Assembly (NCBI GenBank): GCA_947311845.1
Contig: CAMZMU010000111.1
Coordinates: 23,473,023 to 23,537,022 of the forward strand
From: Poa pratensis
Lineage: Eukaryota; Streptophyta; Magnoliopsida; Poales; Poaceae
Direction of reading: 5' to 3'
DNA length: 64,000 nt
Made by a program: the position numbers and the translations under genes. Each line of letters starts with the position of its first letter. The first letter of the stretch is position 1. Positions 11,431-23,110 of the stretch are shown here, in pieces. The notes beneath the pieces were generated by a model. That model saw nothing but the letters and a program-made list of their open reading frames with translations, was not told where the DNA came from and made no database searches.

Positions 11431-12707
11431 ATCTTAGTTGCTACTACTCTGTTTCGATTAATGATGATGATGGGTGACTACTTTTCGCATTCATATTAAA
11501 CAAACCAAGCAAATTACATTGACAACATAAATTACACAGACAACAAAATATCGGTAGTAGCGAAAACACAACATAAATTGAAGATACATGGTACTCTGCA
11601 AATTCTAAAAAGAAAATTCATCACTCTTGCCTTTCGAATTGCCTCCCGCATCACTCTTGCCTTTCGACAACGCAACACCCTTCTCCTTCGACGACGCCGC
11701 ACTCTTGCCTTTCGAAATTCGCGACGTTATTTTATGTGGGTGGAGACCGCTATTCGGCGTAGCTATATACATATAGAAATGAATAAAAACATGTTAAATT
11801 TAATTGAGAGTAATAAATAGATACATAAAAATGAAGAAAAAAAAATGGGCAACCTGTGCCGACGGTAAAACCGTCGGCATAGGTTGGTGCGGATACATGG
11901 TGTGGTACGCGAAAAAATAATGTAACCTGTGCCGACGGTTTTCACCGTCGGCACAGGATTGTTCGGCTGCACGATGTAAAAGAAAAAAAAAGGAACCTGT
12001 GCCGACGGTGTTTACCGTCGGCAAAGGGTTGTGTCGACGTCACCTTTTAGTCCACGGGGACCTGTGCCGACGGCCGTCGGCACAGCTGTTCTGTGCCGAC
12101 GGGGATATATGTGCCGACGGCCAGCTTGGTGGGTGGCCTCGCATGGAGCCTGTGCCGACGGCCCCGATAAAAACCCGTCGGCACAGGGTTTGGCCGTCGG
12201 CACAGGTCAGCTCTGCTGTAGTGTATTCGGATAAACCATGTGGGGGACAATGCTGAGTTTGTGCTCTTGAAAATTTCTCGATTCGTGCTCTATCTAGATA
12301 TGAGGTGCAGGACACTTCGTACATTGTACGAGATGCCACAAGGCTTCCGATACATACATCCTGTTACGATGATATGGCCTCCCACATTTCCTGAGCTCAA
12401 GTGTGATCCTAACAGGTACGTCTTTTGACCTTTAGATAATCTGTATACTGCTCTTGTTGAAGTTATGTAGTGTAGCAATGTGAGTCTTCCATCACTGTTT
12501 GGTATACCTTGTAAAAAAAAATCCTTATGCCATTTTGAAATATTTGTTAACCGACATTTTTGAATGCCTGCGTTATGATTATTTAAAGACACTTTGGTAC
12601 TGTGGTCATAATGTATGTTGTTAAAAGGGGAGACACTTCCGTGAGGGTGTTCTTTGAATGTTAATAATTACGGACTCCAGATTGTTCGAAAATTCTATTT
12701 CGTACTG

Positions 12708-12921
12708 TATCTTGTCCTCGATTGCTAAAACATATACTAAATTGTCAAGTTACGGCATACTACTCCATGGAATGATAACTTTTGTCTAAGCATGTGTTAG
12801 CACCATACAACATGTATCTTGTCCTCGATTGCTAAAACATATACTAAATTGTCAAGTTACGGCATACTACTCCATGGAATGATAACTTTTGTCTAAGCAT
12901 GTGTTAGCACCATACAACATG
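12708..12921. repeat. Exact 107-bp tandem duplication in the copy B intron
   Basis: Positions 12708-12814 and 12815-12921 appear identical. The paralogous introns have a single unit, so the duplication is specific to copy B and young. Confidence 0.9.
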
Positions 12922-13157
12922 TTTTGTAAACTTGATCTATCCCATATATAGTCTCATAATAGTAGCATTTTATATTGGTGTTAAAATTGGATGTTCAGAA
13001 GTGCAAACATGGTTTTCTCAGAACGTTGATGTATAATTGAACTGTATCTGTATGCCAAAGCATGCTGTTGCGCAGTGGATCATATATCTCTTATGCATGA
13101 TTCCTGATTCACGTATATCATAGCAAAATGTTTCTTTGATATGACCAGTAGAATATA

Positions 13158-13280
13158 CTCTCTCCGTTCCAAATTAGATGTCTTTCATTTGTCCACATGC
13201 GGATGTATCTATACTTGTAACATGTCTAGATACATCTGCATGTAGACAAATGGAAGACATCTAATTTGGAACGGAGGGAG
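13158..13280. mobile_element. Stowaway-type MITE in the copy B intron
   Basis: Ends CTCTCTCCGTTCC and GGAACGGAGGGAG, internal long inverted repeat, TA duplication at 13156-13157 and 13281-13282. Copy A lacks it at the same point (GAATATACAAGTTAAC). Confidence 0.9.
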
Positions 13281-14529
13281 TACAAGTTAATAATGGGTAA
13301 TTTGTTCTTCTGCGGCCTTCTATGATCAGGGATTTGTTTACTGTATCATGAAAATATGCATGTCTAGGATATGAAGGCATTTAAAAGAACTTTATTGGAA
13401 AAAAATCGTCAATTTTACTTTTGAAGGCACATAATATGTGGCCACTAGTTACTTGTCTTAATTATTCAGTTGAAATTCCAAATTTTGTATCTCCCAATAC
13501 ATTTTCGTCGTTAATACCAGCTTGTCATTGTTCTTAGCATGATACTTGAATTACTTCAGACTTGCTACAAAATTATATTTCATAGTGTCGATGACTGTCG
13601 ATTTTGTTTGGTAGACATATGCTAATGTGTCAGATTATGTCATATTACTCCATAAGATTGTTACTTTTGTTAAGCTTGTGTGGGCACCAGAAAACATGCT
13701 TCCTGAACTTTTTCTTCCCAATATATAGTCTAATGATACCAATTTATAGTGTTGCTGAAGATGACTCGTTTAAGGATAAAAAAGAGAAAGATTCCCGACT
13801 TTTGGTCCAGTCTCAGCCAGTCAAGAAGAAGCCAAGAAGATAGAAGACCACTCCCTTTTATTATTTAATAAAATAGAGGACTCGTCAGGTTCGAACTAGC
13901 ATAGGCCTTACTAAGATTGTTTTACCATGGACATTTAATTCTGCTCTCATCACTGTTTTCTTAATAATCCGGCTGTAAAACTAGAAATTGTATGTGCAAA
14001 AGTATGACATGGTTCTATTCAGCATGTCGATGTATATTGAAATGAATTTTGCAATGCAAGGTTTTGTTTAGTGGATCGTGTACGGTGTATCACTCTTATA
14101 TCATAGCAAAACTTTCTTCTATAGGACCGGCGGATATTGCAATTTAACAATGGGTAACTTGTGCTCGCATGGAACTTTTCCTTCTATGATCAAGAATAAT
14201 CTTACTAGACTGCAAACAGAATAATTGAAACGTGCCTCTGTAGGATACGAAGGCATTTAGCATTTTAGCCTGTATCCCTGCAGGAACAATTGCATTATTT
14301 TGGGCACATATAATATTTAATTGACGTTGTACTAGCCTCTTGTATTCATCATTTTTTTTTAATTCTCAAAAATTTCATATCTTAATCTATGTTATGTTCT
14401 CTTGAAATAGAAATGTCATGTGAAGAAGGAAGATATCAGGGAGCTCTTGGATGGTGTCTATCTACAACATCGGTGACGACTGTGGCATCATGCATGGACG
14501 AGCAGTAGTTAGTTGCGTTTTCGTAAGTA

Positions 14530-14653
14530 CTCCTTCCGTCCACAAAAGGATGTCTCAACCTGCCCTAAATTTGTATGTATATATACACTAAATCATGTCT
14601 AGATACATACAAATTTGGGATAGGTTGAGACATCCTTTTATGTACGGAGGGAG
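14530..14653. mobile_element. Stowaway-type MITE, 3' flank of copy B
   Basis: Ends CTCCTTCCGTCCAC and GTACGGAGGGAG around a GGATGTCTCAACC-type stem, TA at 14528-14529 and 14654-14655. It belongs to the same family as 27806-27928 but not to the MITE that occupies the equivalent TA after copy A. Confidence 0.88.
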
Positions 14654-15199
14654 TAGCAAATAGCAGTTCAAACTTTCCTTATTATAACATGTAATCGATT
14701 TATTAATTGAGAAATAGGATGTGATGTGACCGGATCAGGTACTCCTATATATCGTGTGGTGTGGTTACTGTTTGCGATTGAGATCTTCGTTTTGTTTGGT
14801 TGAGAAGATAAAACCTTGTGTGTTGATTAGTTATCACTACTGGTGTTACAATCTTCTGGTTCTACTGCTAGCTAGCCCTGTTACTTGTTCCCTTTGGAGA
14901 GGTATTTTCTTGTACAGCATTGCAAAATCTGTTTTAGCTCATCATGCGTAGTTCCAGTTTATCAGTACAAAACCTTCCCTTGAGTCTTGAGACCACAATA
15001 GGTCTACAAGGCATGAGACTATGAGAGCCTTTATGGCAGATATTCTGGAACTAGCAGCCTCTATGTTGATCATCAGAGGTAACGAGCTCTGATGAAAAAG
15101 GCAGTGGTGAATACATCATATATGCATCTACAAGTTAGAATTGATTATGAATTACAATTTTACAGGGTGTGTATCATGCGGAAAGTGTTTGTTGCACAT

Positions 15200-15555
15200 G
15201 AACACCAGTGCTCCTGTGTTTTTTTTTTTAAGTATTTCGAGGTCTCCAAAAAATTAATGAAAAAATAGAACAGTAGGTATGCACATACACTCTGGAGGCT
15301 ACAATTTTCGTACAAAAATACATTGTATTTTAGGCTAAAAAAAAAGACAATTTTCGGCCCAAAACTAAGGTTTCTTTATTCCTACATATAGCCACAATTT
15401 TGTTTTTCACAGAGCCCAAAATAAAACAAATTCTTCACTGAAACTTTGCAGAAACATACAGCATATGGTTAGGCATCTGCGGATTTTTTTGGTAGTTTTA
15501 TGGAATTAAAATGTATAATTTTTGAATTTTTCAAAACCAGGAGCACTGGTGCACC
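15200..15555. mobile_element. TIR element of about 355 bp
   Basis: Inverted ends ACCAGTGCTCCTG (15203-15215) and CAGGAGCACTGGT (about 15538-15550) around AT-rich non-coding sequence. No clear target duplication was found, so the superfamily is left open. Confidence 0.55.
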
Positions 15556-15629
15556 AAATCCTCTCTCGTGTATCATACCCATATGACAGTGTATCAAGTC
15601 GTGGGGTAGGGCATGTGTATATATGGGTA

Positions 15630-15826
15630 CAGAAGCGGAGCTATACCCAAGCCGGGGGGGGGGGGGGGGGGGAGGGGCGCCCCCCAAGCCCACGAAAATT
15701 TTGGAATATTTTGGCCCAGTTTTACCAAAAAACAGTGATATTTGATGCATTTGCCCCCCCAATTATGGCCCAGTATGGCTTTGAAGCCCATTTACCCCTC
15801 ATATGTTCAGCCAAGCTCCGCCACTG
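15630..15826. mobile_element. hAT-type MITE, 197 bp
   Basis: Ends CAGAAGCGGAGC and GCTCCGCCACTG, flanked by a perfect 8-bp duplication TATGGGTA (15622-15629, 15827-15834), which is the hAT signature. It contains a G-run of about 20 at 15654-15671, a likely slippage site. Confidence 0.88.
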
Positions 15827-15834
15827 TATGGGTA

Positions 15835-16640
15835 TACCGTATACATATATCCTACCCATTTACTTACATACATGTGGGCCAATGAAGCTCCCAACGGCCA
15901 GCCTCTAGCTGGAAGTAGCCCATGCGCAGCAGGACATCACCCTACCCGAGCACGATTGCATAAGGGCGGCCCAGCTACTTGCGTGTACTTCTTTTATTTC
16001 CTTGAGACAATTTTTATGTTGAATGTGCTAGATGAATGTGATTTGTGAACAATTGTGTGCGATTCATCTACCAAATGGGTATTCGGTAGGTAAGACCAAC
16101 CGGTTGGCTTGTGGATGCTAAATAGCTTTTGCTGAAATCATGGCCATCGAGCAGGCAGCCACTTCTTTGCTGAACTCACGGACCTAATGAGCCAAGCTCG
16201 TTCATGCTTTCAAGGACAATGCCTCGTGCTTAGGCCATGTTTGGTCGCAGGGAGGTCTGAACCAACTTGTCCATAAGTTGTTTGGTGATTGTGCCGAGAA
16301 ATTCTCGCTTCTCTGACCCGAGTTACCACACGCCATCGTTAGGCTAGTTCACGACACCGATTATTTTTTGTTCTCTAGGATTCTACAAAATTAAAATCTA
16401 AATTGGTTGCCCTGATTCATTTATTAAATTACAATTTTACGATTCTACTAGTTGAGATGTTGTCTTGTTCTTCTCCAAGTCGAGCTTGCCCCAAGACGAT
16501 CGGTGTCTCCCTTGTTAGACTTCATTGTAATGTCATATTAACAGGCAAGGAGTAGTACTCCTTCCTCTTCGTATCCCTCTATAAATGCCACCGAGTGGGG
16601 GCTTTTCCCACTCCTATAAACACGTAACAGACCCCTCCAC
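15835..16640. other. No gene; possible Copia LTR end
   Basis: Mostly unassigned. At 16560-16640 there is CTATAAATG, then a sequence ending ACCGACATAGTATCAGAG; the last bases resemble the TATCAGAG part of a tRNA-Met primer-binding site next to a Copia LTR on the + strand. No matching second LTR was found. Confidence 0.3.
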
Positions 16641-16650
16641 CGACATAGTA

Positions 16651-16885
16651 TCAGAGAATAATTTGATCCCGAGAAATCCAATCAACATAGGCAGGATTGG
16701 GAATAGTTCTTGTATTATCTCCTTCTACAACCTTCAGAGTTTTTGGTGGAGCTGGATCGGATCCATCTAGCAGATCCATGACCTGAGCACCACGAAAAGC
16801 AGGCAACACTTGCGACCTCCAGAAGAGGTAATTGTCGCGGTTGAGTTTTTTCGAGGGTCGATAGCCAAGGTGGCGTTGCTGGAGA
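16651..16885 (-). pseudogene. Copia-type gag fragment
   Basis: The minus strand reads KLNRDNYLFWRSQVLPAF, GAQVMDLLDG and NPAYVDWISRDQIIL, the start of a Copia (Ty1) gag of the UBN2/Retrotran_gag type. It breaks off after DQIIL. TGGTATCAAGAGCC on the minus strand at about 17001-16988 could be its primer-binding site. No protease, integrase or reverse transcriptase follows, so this is only a scrap of an element. Confidence 0.75.
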
Positions 16886-17178
16886 CAAACATGCCATGGG
16901 AGGGAGGGAGGGATTTTTTTTGTCTCTAGATCGATCGAAGATCGATGTGCTTTTTGGTTCCTAGAACTGCAACCTAACGAAGGAAGAAGAAGGCTCTTGA
17001 TACCATGTTCCATAGCAAGGTCATTCGTCCTCTCTACTCTCTAGGTCATCACAACATGACATGAGTTGTCGAATATATCTTTTGAGCGCACAAGAGATTT
17101 TCCATTGAGCTTCTTCATGAAATTGAGAAACTCGGTTATTTCATAATGCAACTCATCATCACTATTATTGTCTATGTT

Positions 17179-17410
17179 CACAGTCACATCACACGAGATA
17201 TGAAAAGGCCTATGTAAGGGGTGTTGTACGTTGTCTCTCTATAGCCATAAGGCAAGTGTGATGTTCGTTTGAACAGTCGGACTTGAAGAGGGACTTCAGA
17301 TCTCGTGTGATGTGATTGTGAATAAGAAATACATACATGTCTTCACTTTGCCTTCACTCATCGGTTTCGAAGGAGCCTTGTATTCCCATAAAGGACATGT
17401 ATGTATTTCT
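17179..17410. repeat. Nested inverted repeats of unknown origin
   Basis: CACAGTCACATCACACGAGA (17179-17198) is inverted at 17301-17320 with one mismatch, and GAAATACATACATGTC (17326-17341) is inverted exactly at 17394-17409. CTTCACTTTGCCTTCACT is also directly repeated nearby. This looks like part of an old element but has no recognised ends. Confidence 0.55.
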
Positions 17411-17656
17411 TGTTGGACTTGGATAAGAGCTTCTTCTAACCCTTCTCACTTTGCCTTCACTCCTCCCTCTCGTGCGTGTTCGGCCCACCTTCACAAAAGG
17501 TCGAGCAACACAAAAATTTATTTCGTACAACAAGATACGAACCTTGCACCTAAGATAAGATGTAGGGCTTACGTGAGAACCAACATAAGTGGGACACTTT
17601 GTTGTACGTAAGTGAGAAAATAATATTTATAACATTATAAAGCAATGAAAAAGAAT

Positions 17657-18086
17657 GAGATATATGCACGGTTAGTCACTGAACTTGGCCGAGATGAGCA
17701 CTTTGGTCACTAAACTTGCAAAATGTTGCCCGCGGGTCACTCAACTTGGCAGAGATGAGCAAACTGGTCACAAACCATTGACTGAGCAGTTGACCATTGA
17801 CTCTGACCATTTTTTTTGCAAAAACACCCCTGTAGAATCACAAAATCACAATTTTTTTTTTGCAAAAACACCCCTGTAGAGAGATATTAATGTGATTTTG
17901 GGATTCTACGGGGGTGTTTTTGCAAAAAAAAAATGGTCAGAGTCAATGGTGAACTGCTCAGTCAATGGTTTGTGACCAGTTTGCTCATCTCTGCCAAGTT
18001 GAGTGACCCGCGGGCAACATTTTGCAAGTTTAGTGACCAAAGTGCTCATCTCGACCAAGTTCAGTGACTAACCGTGCATATATCTC
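17657..18086. mobile_element. Mutator-type foldback MITE, 430 bp
   Basis: Ends GAGATATATGCACGGTTAG and its exact complement, with arms of about 190 bp pairing almost throughout, and a perfect 9-bp duplication AAAAAGAAT (17648-17656, 18087-18095). A 9-bp duplication and long arms fit a MULE-derived MITE. It is non-coding. Confidence 0.88.
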
Positions 18087-18199
18087 AAAAAGAATTAAAC
18101 GAATATTGCAAAACCAACTGTCCAACTGGACAAACAAGACTCTGAGCGGCCCAATCTTTTATACTATGATTTTCACTCACCAAATGAGCAACCCTATTT

Positions 18200-18402
18200 C
18201 GTTTGCTAGGAGCGTGGTGGTACATCTTCGGAGAGGGCGCAGCGGTTGCGGATCATCGTCGTTTAGTCAATCCACCTATGTCGTCTTTTATTTCTTCTTT
18301 TTCTTTCTTTAGGTGCTTGTTGGCTGTCGCCCCAGCCGTGTTTCTCATTGGTTGTATCGGGTGGTTGCTATATTAATACAGCGGGGCTACGGCCTATTTC
18401 GT
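18200..18402 (+). mobile_element. 5'-truncated retroinsertion (LINE 3' end)
   Basis: A 203-bp insert lies between two copies of the 19-bp repeat CAAATGAGCAACCCTATTT (18181-18199, 18403-18421). Its end, ATATTAATACAGCGGGGC followed by TACGGCCTATTTC, resembles LINE 3' UTRs of this window, but there is no poly(A). Confidence 0.7.
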
Positions 18403-18752
18403 CAAATGAGCAACCCTATTTAGCCTTGCGCTCTGGGATGAACGCACTAGTTAAATTACAACATACTCTCTATGTTTTTGGTCATTTATTATATAGATAC
18501 TTTGGAGAAATGTATAGGTAGATTGGATACCCATTTAACAAGACAAACTAAGAGCTATAATGTGAACCCATGTTAGCATGAGTTAGTTAACGTTAGTACT
18601 TGTTCCATTTCTAATTGTTTATTCTTTGACCCGCTAAACAACATGTTTGATGCTTACGTGTGCGTATCGGCTCTTTTTTTGGCTTATTATCTGTAATCAT
18701 CTTTTTTAGAAACACTTGGTCTGCATTTTTTATAGGAGTCTAATTATTTTTA

Positions 18753-18875
18753 CAACCTCCGATCCATATTAATGGACTCAACTTTATCTAGATACGGATG
18801 TATCTAGTTAAGTGTTTAGACTAGATGCATCCGTATCTAGACAATGTTGAGACCATTAATATGGATCGGAGGGAG
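18753..18875. mobile_element. Stowaway-type MITE
   Basis: Inverted CCGATCCATATTAATGG and CCATTAATATGGATCGG, right end GGAGGGAG, TA at 18751-18752 and 18876-18877. The left end is decayed. It lies about 260 bp upstream of F-box copy C. Confidence 0.82.
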
Positions 18876-19134
18876 TAGCATATTTTATAGGAGTCATTAT
18901 CTGCTTTTGTTTTGAGCGATAAGAGTCATTATCTGCCAATTTCCTGTCTGATAGTCAATATGGGCCAAGTGCGCCTTCACTGCTAGCTTGGGCCGGACTT
19001 AGGTGGGCATCTTATCTACTTAACCCAGCACGATCCCATTTCGGTTCTCTGAAAAAAAACACCCCCACTCACCAAAATCGCCTTCCGGTCTGCGCTGCCC
19101 TTCCCCCAAGGCCCCAATCCCCCAACTCACCAAA

Positions 19135-21700
19135 ATGGAAGACGACACGCCGGCGGCGGCGGCGGACGCCGTATCCAAGGTGCTCGGCGACGACCTCCTG
19201 GTAGAGATCCTCCTCCGCGTCGGCTTCCCCACCACCCTCGTCCGCGCCGCCGCCGTCTGCAAGCGGTGGCTCCACCACGCCTCCGACAAGATCTTCCTCC
19301 GCCGGTTCCGCAAACTCAACCCGCCTCGCGTCCTCGGATTCTACATCGAAGGATTTCAAGGGTCTCCGCGCTTCGTGCCTATGCTTCGTCCGCCTCCAGA
19401 GCTGGCCGCCGCCGTCCGCATCGTCGAGAGCTACCGCCTATGCGCCGACAAGGAGAGAGTGGTCATCGGGGACTGCCGGAACGGCAGCGCCTTCACCGTA
19501 TTGTGCAGCAGCAGGCGAGGATGCGGAATCCGTCTCGGAGTGCACAGCCCGCTTTGCCCTGAGAGAGACATGGCCATCGACCCACCACTCGCACCTCCCC
19601 AGCAGAAGCAGTACCACAATCCCCTCGCGCCAGTACCACGATCCTTCCAACTCCTCTCCAGAGAAGAAAAAGGCGGCGCCTTGTCTACTTTTATGTGCTG
19701 ATGGAGTTCCCATGGAGGAGGGGGCAACAGATATGACAACCAATTTTACGGCGCGCGTGTCTGTGTTGGAACATGGAGCCCGGTGCTTGCATAGCACGGC
19801 CACGATACAGATCCCTCATCGGCGGGCTGGAATACAAGCTGTGCTGGTCGGCAGTAAAATCTACATGACCGCCACCTTGATAGACATCACCGTCTTGGAT
19901 TTGACGACCTCGAGTTTCTCCACAATTCAGCTCCCAAAAGGAGTTGAGTATTACTCCTCAGACTTCATGTTGTCAAGGGTTGATGATTCTTCCAGTGTGT
20001 ATCTCATTGAGGTGAAGGAGCTTCAACTTCGCATCTGGCTCCACAAGGGGACAGTTGGTTGATTGTGGATACCATTTGTTTGCGTGAGATGTGGGCTAAT
20101 CTAACAACGTCAGATTGCAAAGTTAAGGATGAGCATACTTCTCGTCTTTGGATAAACCTTGTGGGTGACAATGCTGAGTTTGTGCTCCTGCAAATGGGTC
20201 GATTCGTGCTCTATCTGGATATAACGTGCAAGACAATGCGCACATTGTACGAGATGACAGAAGATGAACAAGATAGGGGCAGCATTAGTATCCATCCTCT
20301 TATGATGATCTGGCCTCCCACATTCCTGCGCAGAAGTGTGATCCTACCAGGTTCGCCTTTTGACCTTTAGATAATCTGTATAGTGCTCTTGTTGAGTTTA
20401 GCATGCGTGTCTTCCATCACACTGTTTGGTATAACTGTAGACTTGTGTTAGGGGTATGATTGATTTCTTACGCCATTTTGACATACTTGTTAAGTGACAT
20501 TTTAGAATGCTTGTGTTAGATTTTTTCAAAAAACACTCCCCGTACTGTGGTCCCAATGTATGGTTGCGTGGAAGGATGAGGGTGTCCTTTGAATGGTACA
20601 ACAGTATGGACTCCAGACTTGTTATAAAATTGCATTTCAAGTGTAGCTTTTTGTTGTTGCTGTTTGGTAGACCTATACTGAATTGTTAAGTTATGGCATA
20701 TTACTCCATGGAATGGTAAGATGTGTCACGGAAGGATGAGGTTGTCCCTTGAATGTCAAAATTATGGACTCGAGACTTGTTAGAAAATTGCATTCCGTAG
20801 TGTAGATGGTTGTCGTTCTTTGCAAGACATATACTGAAGTTTGAAGTTATGTCATATAGCTCCATGGAATGGTAACTTTTCTTAAAGCTTGTATTGGTAC
20901 CAGACAACATTCTTTTATGAACTAGTTCTTCCCCAAATTAGTCTAATAATAGTAGCATTTTATACTGGTACCAAAAAAGGACTTGTTTAGTGTCTTAGGA
21001 ATTAGGATTGACAGTCATTCTGCTTTATCACATTTTTTTGATTTTTTAGGCATTTAAGTATAAAATTGGATGTTCAAAATTATAAACATGGTTTTATCAG
21101 AATGTTGATGTATAATGGAATTAAGATTCCATATCTGTATGTTAAAGCATGATGTTGCATAGTGGATATCTCTTACGATGACTCCTGATTCAGATATATC
21201 ATAGCATAAATTTTTGTTGATACGACCAGTAGATATACAAGTTAACAATGGGTAATTATGTTCTCGTGTGGAATTTGTCCTTATGATCAGAAATTTCTTT
21301 TACTACTTCTTTAGAAAACTTTGTATAAAAATGCATTACTTTAGTTTCAAGCAACATATAATGTTTGGCTATCATTCCACTAGCCACTTGTCTTAATTAT
21401 TCATATTAAATTCCAAGATTTGTATCTCCCAATTCACTGTTCTGCTTACCAGCTTGTCATTTTTAGCATGCTACTTGAATGACTCCACACTTTTCACTTG
21501 CTACAAAATTACATTTCATAGTCTCCATGGCTGTTGATATCGTTTGGTAGACATATATTGACGTGTCGAATACAGCAGATTACTTCATGTGATCATTACT
21601 TCTGTAAAGCTGAAAATTTTCTTCCTAGTATATAGTCTAATGATAACACTTTATAGTATTGCTGAAGATAACTCGTTTGGTTGTTTTAGCATGGACATTT
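19135..21700 (+). pseudogene. F-box family gene, copy C (three 1-bp deletions)
   Basis: The ATG at 19135 follows a leader alike in copies C and D (CCCAGCACGATCCCATTTC). Residues 1-188 are open: F-box DDLLVEILLRVGFPTTLV and VCKRWLHHASD, then LNPPRVLGFY, GDCRNGSAF and LGVHSPLCPERDMAID. Comparison with the paralogues shows single-base losses near 19683 (TCCTAC became TCTAC), near 20048 (in the codons before WSIVDT) and near 20323 (CATTCCCTG became CATTCCTG). The remaining pieces still read well in their own frames (TARVSVLEHGAR, ITVLDLTTSSFSTIQLP, IVDTICLREMW, NAEFVLLQMGRFVLYLD). Exon 1 would end at 20350. The terminal-exon site at 21657 lacks the KDK...RR tail of A and B. It is either a recently dead copy or one hit by sequence errors at short homopolymers. 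Confidence 0.8.
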
Positions 21701-22479
21701 CATTCTCTTTCATCACTGTTTTCTGAATTATCGTGTGTCTTTAAGTGCAAAACTAAAATTTGGATGATCATGGTTTTATTTCAGTAGGTTGATGTATAAT
21801 AGAATGAATGTTCCATCTCTCTATGCTGAAGCAGTTTGTTGCTTAGTGGATCTTATATCTCTCCTATGCATGATTTCCGATGCAGATATATCATATAATA
21901 TTTTCCTTTCACGTGATTGGTGTATAGTACAATTTAACATTGACTAATTTGTGCTTGCATGGATCTTGTCCTTCTATGATTAAGAATTGTTTTACTGGAC
22001 TGCAAACTGTATAAGGGAAACATGCCTCTGCTAACCTAGAGAGAAATTTACCTGGTGTCCTGTCGTATAACCACACATATTTCTCGTCTAAAGTTAGGGT
22101 TGTCACAAGCTATACATGCATGGAATATACCAAGGAAATTGATTTGGACCTTGTGTGTCCTGTGCACCTCGTTGGTTGTAACTGGGTACGCCTTGCCTCT
22201 CAAGGATATGAAGGCACTTAATCTGTATCTCTTACAAACAATTGCAATACTTTGAGCGCATATAATATTTAACCAACGTTGTAATAGCCACTTGTACTTG
22301 TGTTCATTTTGAATTCTGACATTCCATCCTGATCTATGTTATATTCTCCTTGAAACAGAAATGCCACGTGAGGAAGGAAGATACCAGGAAGCTCTTGGAT
22401 GGTGCCTAGCTACGACATCGGTGACGAGGGTGGCATCATGGACGAGCAGTAGTTAGTTGCATTTTCGTTAGTAGCGGAT

Positions 22480-23100
22480 AGCAGTTCGAACTGCCCTTAT
22501 TTTAACTTGTAATGGAACTTTGGATGTAACTTGAGCAGGTACGTGACTCAGATATTTGTTTTCTGTTGTTGGGAAGTGAATACCTGCCTGTCAGAGTACT
22601 AATTTTCTACTTGTGTCGCAGTCTTGTGGTTCTACTGCTGGCCTGCTTGTTATTTGCCATTTGGAGAAGTACGTTCTTGTCCAACATTGCATTTTAATCT
22701 ATTTTAGTTAGCCATGTGTAGGTCTTATTAAGCAGTAAAAAGACATTTCCTTGAAACCAGTCTGTCTACAGTACATGGGAGGCTATTGCAGATATTCTAG
22801 AATGTACAGCCCTTGTATGTTGATCAGAGGTTTAATAGTTGGTACCAGCCTCTGTACACGCTCTGTTAATGTATGAACAAGAATCAGTTAAACGTGTGAA
22901 CAAGAAGCCTGAAGTACAAAATTTGAATAGCATGTTCACGGTACGGTAACCGACTTAACTACCGGATTCAGTATGCTTGTAACCCATTGGAGAGAATAAT
23001 ATAACTAGCGTGGTCTCTCTCTCCTGTTTTGCATGTAACCATGACTTCGACAATGTTAACCAGGCGTATGTTAAGCTCGCCACGGACTCCTTGTTCCATA
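22480..23100. other. 3' flank of F-box copy C
   Basis: Similar to the flanks after copies A, B and D (CTACTGCTGGCCTGCTTGTT, then GTTGATCAGAGG at about 22,820). No gene was seen. Confidence 0.5.
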
Positions 23101-23110
23101 TAGCATAGTT

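Larger units (their letters stand above)
9920..12223. mobile_element. CACTA (En/Spm) transposon, non-autonomous, 2,304 bp
   Basis: Perfect 11-bp terminal inverted repeats CACTACAGCAG (9920-9930) and CTGCTGTAGTG (12213-12223) with a TAT duplication (9917-9919, 12224-12226). The paralogous F-box copies give the empty site. Subterminal zones (9935-10350 and 11855-12210) are packed with both orientations of TGTGCCGACGG, as expected of transposase-binding repeats in this superfamily. No TNPD-type transposase is present, only the end of a TNPA-like gene on the minus strand. Confidence 0.95.
8964..13843 (+). pseudogene. F-box family gene, copy B (split by a CACTA element)
   Basis: The ATG at 8964 was chosen because copies C and D start at the same place (ME-D/A-DxA). 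Exon 1 is open for about 320 codons to 9919: F-box (LLPEILLLVGLPTTLV, then VCKRWLHHVSD), LNPPHLLGFY, PLCPHRAMAID, DGVWCTHTSATTQIPHW, VLDLTTSSFSTIQLP and WSIVDTICLHEM. A 2,304-bp CACTA element then interrupts it, and the frame resumes at 12227 with NHVGDNAEFVLLK through ELKCDPN to a donor after 12415. A terminal exon at 13750-13843 encodes SVAEDDSFKDKKEK and a KKKPRR tail. No other lesion was noticed in exon 1, so the transposon is the main break. Without it this would be the most complete copy in the array. Confidence 0.8.
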
